In this document: positions 7,832-11,982 of the stretch, piece by piece
Layout of the letters: the number at the start of each line of letters is the position of its first letter
How positions within the stretch are numbered: position 1 is the first letter of the stretch
DNA from: Lutibacter sp.
GTDB lineage: Bacteria; Bacteroidota; Bacteroidia; Flavobacteriales; Flavobacteriaceae
Reading direction: 5' to 3'
DNA: 11,982 nucleotides
Assembly: GCA_004195315.1 (NCBI GenBank)
Contig: SDWL01000030.1
Coordinates: 1-11,982 of the forward strand
Translations under genes and position numbers: made by a program
Notes under the pieces: generated by a model
Told to the model about the DNA's origin: nothing
The model's input: only the letters and a program-made list of their open reading frames with translations
Database searches by the model: none

Positions 7832-8401
7832 ATGAAACGTATTGTAATATTGGCTTCGGGCTCAGGAACGAATGCTGAAAATATTATTAAGTATTTTAAA
7901 AACAGTAATTTAATAGCTGTTGTTCAGGTGCTTACTAATAAGAAGGATGCCAAAGTATTGGATAGATCAAAACGATTAGATATTCCGTATTCTATATTTA
8001 ATAAAGAAATTTTTTATTCTACGGATGTAGTATTAAACAATTTAAAAAAAAATGCTGATTATATTATTTTAGCAGGGTTTTTATGGAAAATTCCTTCAAA
8101 CATAATTGAAGCATTTCCAAATAAAATTATAAATATTCATCCTGCTTTATTACCAAAATATGGCGGAAAAGGAATGTATGGAATGCATGTGCATAATGCG
8201 GTTGTTGGAAATAGAGAGAAAATTTCGGGAATTACAATTCATTATGTAAATGAAAATTATGATGAAGGTGCTATCATTTTTCAAAAAAGTTTTGAAGTAT
8301 TAGTTTGTGATACAGCTGAAGATGTTGCAGAAAAAATTCATAGTTTAGAACAAGAGAATTTTGCTCAAATTATTGAAAAAGTTATTTTAGAAAATGGCTA
8401 A
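7832..8401 (+). CDS. purN: Phosphoribosylglycinamide formyltransferase (PurN, folate-dependent)
   Basis: 189 residues. PurN transfers a formyl group from 10-formyltetrahydrofolate to glycinamide ribonucleotide, the third step of de novo purine synthesis, in the cytoplasm. The phosphate-binding ASGSGTN is at residues 8-14. The catalytic residues are Asn101 and His103 in INIHPALLPKYGGKGMYG and Asp144 in YDEGAI (E. coli 106, 108 and 144). The start is an ATG in AT-rich sequence without a Shine-Dalgarno motif. The final 8 nt overlap the rnhA start, so the two are almost certainly translationally coupled. The gene diverges from acpP. Confidence 0.97.
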   Translation: MKRIVILASGSGTNAENIIKYFKNSNLIAVVQVLTNKKDAKVLDRSKRLDIPYSIFNKEIFYSTDVVLNNLKKNADYIILAGFLWKIPSNIIEAFPNKIINIHPALLPKYGGKGMYGMHVHNAVVGNREKISGITIHYVNENYDEGAIIFQKSFEVLVCDTAEDVAEKIHSLEQENFAQIIEKVILENG

Positions 8402-9026
8402 AAAAAAGTTTTACGTTATTTGGAATGGGCACCAAACAGGTGTTTTTAACTCTTGGAATGTCTGTAAAAAGCATATTACAGATTTTAGTGGTGCTCAATA
8501 TAAGTCTTTTGGTTCAAAGGAAGTTGCTGAAAAAGCTTTTAAAGGTAGGTATATTGATTATGTTGGGGTAGTAACTAAAAAAGAAAATTTATCTTCTGAA
8601 GAATTAATACTGATAGGTAAACCAATTTTAAAGTCTATTTCTGTTGATGCAGCATGTAGTGGAAATCCAGGAAAAATGGAATATAGAGGCGTAGATACCA
8701 AAACAAAGAAGCAATTTTTTATTCAAGGACCTTTTGAACAAGGAACAAACAATATTGGTGAGTTTTTGGCTTTAGTGCACGGATTGGGGTTTTTAAAACT
8801 GAAAAAAAGTGATTTACCAATTTATTCTGATTCTAAAATAGCCATTAGTTGGGTGAAAAAAGGTCAATGCCGAACTAATTTACAAATTACTTCAGAAAAC
8901 AAATCTCTTTTTGACTTCGTGAAACGAGCTGAAAAATGGTTGAATGAAAATACCTATTCAACTACTATTTTAAAATGGGAAACCAAAGCATGGGGTGAAA
9001 TTCCTGCAGATTTTGGAAGGAAATAA
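8394..9026 (+). CDS. rnhA: Ribonuclease HI with N-terminal hybrid-binding (viroplasmin-type) domain
   Basis: 210 residues. RNase HI cuts the RNA strand of RNA/DNA hybrids and so removes R-loops and replication primers. Residues 1-50 form a hybrid-binding domain (KKFYVIWNGHQTGVFNSW, then GAQYKSFGSKEVAEKAF), as in eukaryotic RNase H1 and many Bacteroidota enzymes. Residues 80-210 are the nuclease domain with a complete DEDD set: Asp85 in VDAACSGNPG, Glu123 in NNIGEFLAL, Asp146 in YSDSKIAISW and Asp206 in IPADFGRK. The ATG lies inside the end of purN (8-nt overlap, ATGGCTAA). Only 4 nt separate its stop from the stop of the convergent lipoprotein gene, with no terminator between them. Confidence 0.96.
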   Translation: MAKKKFYVIWNGHQTGVFNSWNVCKKHITDFSGAQYKSFGSKEVAEKAFKGRYIDYVGVVTKKENLSSEELILIGKPILKSISVDAACSGNPGKMEYRGVDTKTKKQFFIQGPFEQGTNNIGEFLALVHGLGFLKLKKSDLPIYSDSKIAISWVKKGQCRTNLQITSENKSLFDFVKRAEKWLNENTYSTTILKWETKAWGEIPADFGRK

Positions 9027-9030
9027 TTTT

Positions 9031-9438
9031 TTACTTTGCGTATTCTTCAAGTTGAGTTAGTAATTGTTTTATTTTTTTTGGTAATTTATGATGATTAAAT
9101 TCAAAAGAATATGAAGTTGCTTTAAAATTAATTTCAAACAGTCCTTTTATAGCCTTGTCTAGTGCTAAATCATTTACTGAGATATTGCTTTCAATTTCTT
9201 TAAAATTTATTTCATTTAACAAGCTTTCAATTTTAATTTCTTGATTGTTAGTTAATGCTTTTTGTTTGGTGGAGTTATTGTTGTTAAGTTCAATTAAATT
9301 ATTTTTTAATTGTATTTGATATAAAAACCCCCTTGTTTGTGCAGTGTAATTTAGCAAAATAGTATCCTTTTTTTCTTGACATTGACAAGAACTTGAAAAT
9401 GCAAGTAGTATAATTAGTGTAATTTTAAATAGCTTCAT
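9031..9438 (-). CDS. Small predicted lipoprotein, function unknown
   Basis: 135 residues. The N-terminus is a type II signal peptide: MKLFK, a hydrophobic stretch, then FSSSC with the lipidated Cys at residue 18, followed by QCQEKKD. The mature part is about 117 residues, rich in Asn, Lys, Leu and Ile, with no motif I recognise; I assign no function. It is probably anchored in the inner or outer membrane. The intrinsic terminator after the M43 protease gene lies just upstream, leaving only 30 nt for a promoter. TATCTTTA at 9460-9467 is a weak -7 candidate with no -33 partner. The composition and signal peptide make it a credible gene despite its small size. Confidence 0.8.
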   Translation of the reverse strand: MKLFKITLIILLAFSSSCQCQEKKDTILLNYTAQTRGFLYQIQLKNNLIELNNNNSTKQKALTNNQEIKIESLLNEINFKEIESNISVNDLALDKAIKGLFEINFKATSYSFEFNHHKLPKKIKQLLTQLEEYAK

Positions 9439-9468
9439 TTTAAATAAAAATTAGTAATTTAAAGATAC

Positions 9469-9497
9469 AAAAAAAGGAGCTTAAAGCTCCTTTTTTT
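9469..9497 (-). terminator. Intrinsic (Rho-independent), bidirectional terminator after the M43 protease gene
   Basis: The core GGAGCTTAAAGCTCC (9476-9490) is a perfect inverted repeat around one central base. It is preceded by seven A and followed by seven T, so on either strand the hairpin is followed by a T-run. It begins 29 nt beyond the M43 protease stop on the minus strand, where it should end that transcript. It would also stop plus-strand read-through from rnhA. It is the only clear intrinsic terminator in the window. Confidence 0.9.
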
Positions 9498-9525
9498 CTT
9501 TTTCATAAAGAGATAATGATTTTAT

Positions 9526-10590
9526 TTATTGTACAAGGCTTTCTCTTGAACCTCCAGAGGCAAAAATAGCTCTCATTCTATCATTTTGACCCTCGGAGAA
9601 CATATACATAGCATTATCCCACACGTAATCCATGTAGTTCATGGTCATATCATTAGATTTACAATTAACAGTTGGGTATGCTGGATCTCCATAATTTGGT
9701 GCGTCAGAACTTGGTGTGTCAGCAACAAAATCATCTTGACGACATCTACCATCACCCCAAATGTGGCGAAGGTTTAACCAGTGACCAACTTCGTGAGTTG
9801 CAGTTCTACCATGACCATAATCACCACCAGCAGTATTTTCACCCAAGAAATCAGATCCTATAACAACACCATCAGTTGCTAAAGAACCTCCAGGAAATTG
9901 TGCATAACCTAAAATTCCACCACCTATTTCGCAAACCCATACGTTTAAGAAATTAGCAGGGTCAGTAGCATCAATACCACCTTGACTAGAAAGCTTCATA
10001 GCATCATTAGTTCCCCAAGTTGCTTTGGTTGAGGCTTTTCTATTTACTCCAGCCAACGTAAATGTAATATCAGCATTTGCTACTAAACTAGCAAACTCTG
10101 CAGGAACAGCACTTGTTCCAGGATTGTTGTTATTAAAATCAGCATTTAAAATTGCAATTTGTGAATCTATATGCGCCTGTGTTACAGGATGATTAGCATC
10201 TTCTAAAACATTTACAATAACAGGAATTGAAACAGTACCCGTGTAACCTGTTGGAGGAGGTGGATCTCCGCCGCCACCATTATTTCCACCACCGGGTTTT
10301 CCATCTGGTTTTTTGCCAGCTATAAAAGTTCTTGTATGCTTTTCAATAGCATACATGCGATTTTTTAAACCTGGATTTTCTTGTAATTGTCTGTTTAATA
10401 CGTGCATGCTTTGACATTTGTCTGCTTTAGCTCCATTCGCCAATTTTGATAAATCACCATCGGTATAAACATAAAAGTCGCTCATATCTATTTGAGCTGC
10501 TTCTTGATTAGGCACTACCTCGTCAGAACTTGGCTGACAAGCTACTACAGCTAAAGCTAAAATTGCAACAGAAAAAATTAGTTTTCTCAT
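9526..10590 (-). CDS. M43-family (cytophagalysin/pappalysin-type) zinc metalloprotease lipoprotein
   Basis: 354 residues. A type II signal peptide ends in AVVAC with lipidated Cys18, followed by QPSSDE. Residues 19-92 form a pro-segment whose only Cys is Cys59 (DKCQSMHVLNRQL), a possible cysteine-switch residue as proposed for ulilysin. A Gly/Pro/Asn-rich linker (about 93-116) leads to the catalytic domain (117-354). The zinc site is HEVGHWLNLRH: His266, catalytic Glu267, His270 and His276, with Asn273 where the classical metzincin motif has Gly. The Met-turn is MNYMDY with Met320. The GDGRC...VADTP region and a later Cys resemble the disulfide and calcium-binding loops of the family. No type IX secretion C-terminal domain is seen, so lipid anchoring is the likely way to the surface. 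Family is firm; substrate is unknown. A terminator follows the gene. Confidence 0.93.
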   Translation of the reverse strand: MRKLIFSVAILALAVVACQPSSDEVVPNQEAAQIDMSDFYVYTDGDLSKLANGAKADKCQSMHVLNRQLQENPGLKNRMYAIEKHTRTFIAGKKPDGKPGGGNNGGGGDPPPPTGYTGTVSIPVIVNVLEDANHPVTQAHIDSQIAILNADFNNNNPGTSAVPAEFASLVANADITFTLAGVNRKASTKATWGTNDAMKLSSQGGIDATDPANFLNVWVCEIGGGILGYAQFPGGSLATDGVVIGSDFLGENTAGGDYGHGRTATHEVGHWLNLRHIWGDGRCRQDDFVADTPSSDAPNYGDPAYPTVNCKSNDMTMNYMDYVWDNAMYMFSEGQNDRMRAIFASGGSRESLVQ

Positions 10591-10626
10591 TTTAAATTTG
10601 GGTTTTTAGTTAATAATTGAGACTTG

Positions 10627-10640
10627 TCTTTAATTAAAGA
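10627..10640. repeat. Perfect 14-bp palindrome upstream of the M43 protease gene
   Basis: TCTTTAATTAAAGA reads the same on both strands. It lies 37-50 nt upstream of the protease ATG and just downstream (minus strand) of the candidate -7 element at 10645-10652, so it would overlap the predicted transcription start. That suits a repressor-binding site, but an AT-only core makes a chance palindrome possible. Confidence 0.35.
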
Positions 10641-10644
10641 TGGC

Positions 10645-10674
10645 CGAATATATTAAAATTATGTTAAAAAACAA
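10645..10674 (-). promoter_or_regulatory. Candidate promoter for the M43 protease gene
   Basis: On the minus strand, TTG (10672-10674) is followed after 19 nt by TATATTCG (10645-10652), one mismatch from TAnnTTTG. The spacing fits the Bacteroidota TTG-N17-23-TAnnTTTG promoter. The start codon is 54 nt further on. This lies in the 170-nt gap after sufS, which otherwise holds only AT-rich sequence and no clear sufS terminator. Confidence 0.35.
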
Positions 10675-10760
10675 CAATTTAACTAAAAAAAACATTAAAA
10701 ATTTGTGATTATGTTATAAAATAGTCAAGAATTAACTTTTTATCACAGATTGTTAAATAA

Positions 10761-11963
10761 TTAACAAAGCATCGATTTTGCTTTTAACAAAGCATTATAC
10801 AAAAGGTCAATTTCTTCAAAAGTATTATAAAATGAGAATGATGCTCTTATAGTTCCTGGAATATTATAAAAATCCATAATTGGTTGCGCACAATGATGGC
10901 CTGTTCTAACAGCAATTCCTAATTTGTCAATAATTGCACCAATATCATACGGATGAATTTCGCCAATATTAAATGAAATTACAGCTGTTTTATTTTTTGA
11001 AGTACCATAAATTTTTAAACCTCCAATTTGAAGTAGTTTTTTTGTAGCATATTGAAGTAATTCATCTTCGTATGAAGCAATGTTATCGAAACCTAAATTA
11101 TTCATATAATCCATAGCAACTCCAAAAGCAATTACACCTGCAATATTTGGTGTGCCAGCTTCAAATTTATGAGGTAAATCGGCATAGGTAGTTTTTTCAA
11201 AAGTAACTTGTTTTATCATTTCACCACCACCCTGATAAGGCGGTAATTTATTAAGCCATTCCTCTTTTCCATATAAAATTCCAACACCAGTTGGGCCACA
11301 AAGTTTATGAGCAGAGGCTACATAAAAATCGACATTTAAGGCTTGTAAATCGGGTTTAATATGAGGGCATGCTTGAGCACCATCAATTAAAACTGCAGCA
11401 CCAATACTGTGTGCTTTTTGAATAATTTCTTTAATAGGATTGATGGTTCCTAAGGCGTTTGAAACGTGATTTACAAATACCAGTTTTGTTTTTTCAGAAA
11501 GTAATTTGCCGTATTCACTCATCACTAATTCACCTTCTAAATTCATAGGAATTACTTTTAAAACAGCTCCTGTGCGTTCACATAACATTTGCCAAGGTAC
11601 TATATTTGAATGATGTTCTAAGGCTGAAACTATAATTTCATCACCTTCATTTAAAATAGTAGAAAATCCAGTTGCAACAATATTTATACTGTGTGTTGTA
11701 CCAGCAGTTAATATAATTTCGTGGCTATTTTTAGCATTAAAATGATGCTGTAATTTAATGCGAGCTTCTTCATAAGCATTTGTAGCTTTTTGACTTAATG
11801 TATGGACTCCTCTATGTATATTTGAATTATAAGTTGAGTAATAATTAACAATACTATCGATTACAACTTGTGGTTTTTGATTGGTAGCAGCATTGTCTAA
11901 ATAAACCAACTGTTTTCCGTTTACTTTTTCATTTAATATTGGAAAATCAGCTCTTATTTTATT
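10761..11963 (-). CDS. sufS: Cysteine desulfurase SufS, 5'-partial at contig edge
   Basis: 401 genomic codons remain. SufS is a PLP enzyme that takes sulfur from cysteine and passes it on for Fe-S cluster assembly in the SUF pathway. Seen in order: IRADFPILNEKVNGKQLVYLDNAAT at the N-terminus, ALEHHSNIVPWQ, the PLP-site LIDGAQACPH and ASAHKLCGPTGVG with the Schiff-base Lys (codon 11304-11306), and RTGHHCAQP with the persulfide Cys (codon 10890-10892). The Lys and Cys lie six residues before their E. coli positions (226, 364), so about five or six N-terminal residues including the true start are missing. A GTG at 11978 keeps the frame open, but it and the next four codons are sequencing adapter. 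Group II (SufS) rather than NifS/IscS is indicated by the HHSNIVPW and RTGHHCAQP forms. Other suf genes are not in view. Confidence 0.95.
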   Translation of the reverse strand, partial: NKIRADFPILNEKVNGKQLVYLDNAATNQKPQVVIDSIVNYYSTYNSNIHRGVHTLSQKATNAYEEARIKLQHHFNAKNSHEIILTAGTTHSINIVATGFSTILNEGDEIIVSALEHHSNIVPWQMLCERTGAVLKVIPMNLEGELVMSEYGKLLSEKTKLVFVNHVSNALGTINPIKEIIQKAHSIGAAVLIDGAQACPHIKPDLQALNVDFYVASAHKLCGPTGVGILYGKEEWLNKLPPYQGGGEMIKQVTFEKTTYADLPHKFEAGTPNIAGVIAFGVAMDYMNNLGFDNIASYEDELLQYATKKLLQIGGLKIYGTSKNKTAVISFNIGEIHPYDIGAIIDKLGIAVRTGHHCAQPIMDFYNIPGTIRASFSFYNTFEEIDLLYNALLKAKSMLC

Positions 11964-11982
11964 CTGTCTCTTATACACATCT
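11964..11982. other. Untrimmed Tn5/Nextera transposase adapter (artefact, not genomic)
   Basis: The final 19 bases are CTGTCTCTTATACACATCT, an exact match to the reverse complement of the Tn5 19-bp mosaic end used in Nextera libraries. It runs to the last base of the window and replaces the start of sufS. Read on the minus strand it gives the well-known artefact peptide MYKRQ. The sequence therefore ends at a contig edge. Confidence 0.97.

Noticed and set aside
9586..9863. Open frames on the plus strand opposite the M43 gene
   Set aside because: They are antisense to a well-supported catalytic domain and their His/Ile-rich translations look like reading-frame shadows.
10750..10767. Hairpin TTGTTAA-ATAA-TTAACAA over the sufS stop codon, a possible sufS terminator
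   Set aside because: The stem is almost all A/T and no T-run follows it on the minus strand, so it does not meet the pattern of an intrinsic terminator.
1..11982. A defence, mobile or biosynthetic island
   Set aside because: No transposase, integrase, repeats array, toxin-antitoxin or specialised-metabolism genes are present, and the genes are housekeeping or common envelope functions with uniform composition.

Overview
The window is an AT-rich stretch of ordinary chromosomal DNA from a member of the Bacteroidota, most likely a flavobacterium (Flavobacteriaceae); I cannot name the genus. The pointers are an IPExxxVDY-family gene beside pyk, the gene order acpP-fabF-rnc-(IPExxxVDY)-pyk opposite purN-rnhA, an RNase HI with an N-terminal hybrid-binding domain, three predicted lipoproteins, -7 promoter-like octamers of the TAnnTTTG type, and almost no Shine-Dalgarno sequences. 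All twelve genes stop with TAA. I see no rRNA, tRNA, CRISPR array, insertion sequence, phage gene or toxin/defence module.

Layout. Positions 1-3418 (+) hold a membrane-embedded M28 zinc peptidase followed after 4 nt by a DUF2891 lipoprotein, probably one transcript. Positions 3415-7647 (-) hold acpP, fabF, rnc, the IPExxxVDY gene and pyk: fatty-acid elongation (acyl carrier protein and KAS II), dsRNA processing and the last step of glycolysis. The acpP-fabF-rnc part is tightly packed. An 84-nt gap with its own promoter-like octamer separates it from the coupled IPExxxVDY-pyk pair. Positions 7832-9026 (+) hold purN and rnhA, which overlap by 8 nt, divergent from acpP across a 184-nt AT-rich region with two overlapping inverted repeats. 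Positions 9031-10590 (-) hold a small lipoprotein of unknown function and a secreted M43 (cytophagalysin-like) zinc protease lipoprotein, separated by a clear intrinsic terminator. Positions 10761-11963 (-) hold sufS, the cysteine desulfurase of Fe-S cluster assembly, cut off at its 5' end by the end of the sequence.

The last 19 bases (11964-11982) are not genomic. They are the Tn5/Nextera transposase mosaic-end adapter, so this is a contig edge with untrimmed adapter, and the apparent N-terminus MYKRQ of SufS is an artefact.

No stretch over 300 bases lacks a gene; the largest gaps are 184 nt (7648-7831) and 170 nt (10591-10760). I did not find a convincing undescribed system. The less understood items are the M28/DUF2891 pair, the IPExxxVDY protein with an altered signature, and the inverted repeats between acpP and purN.
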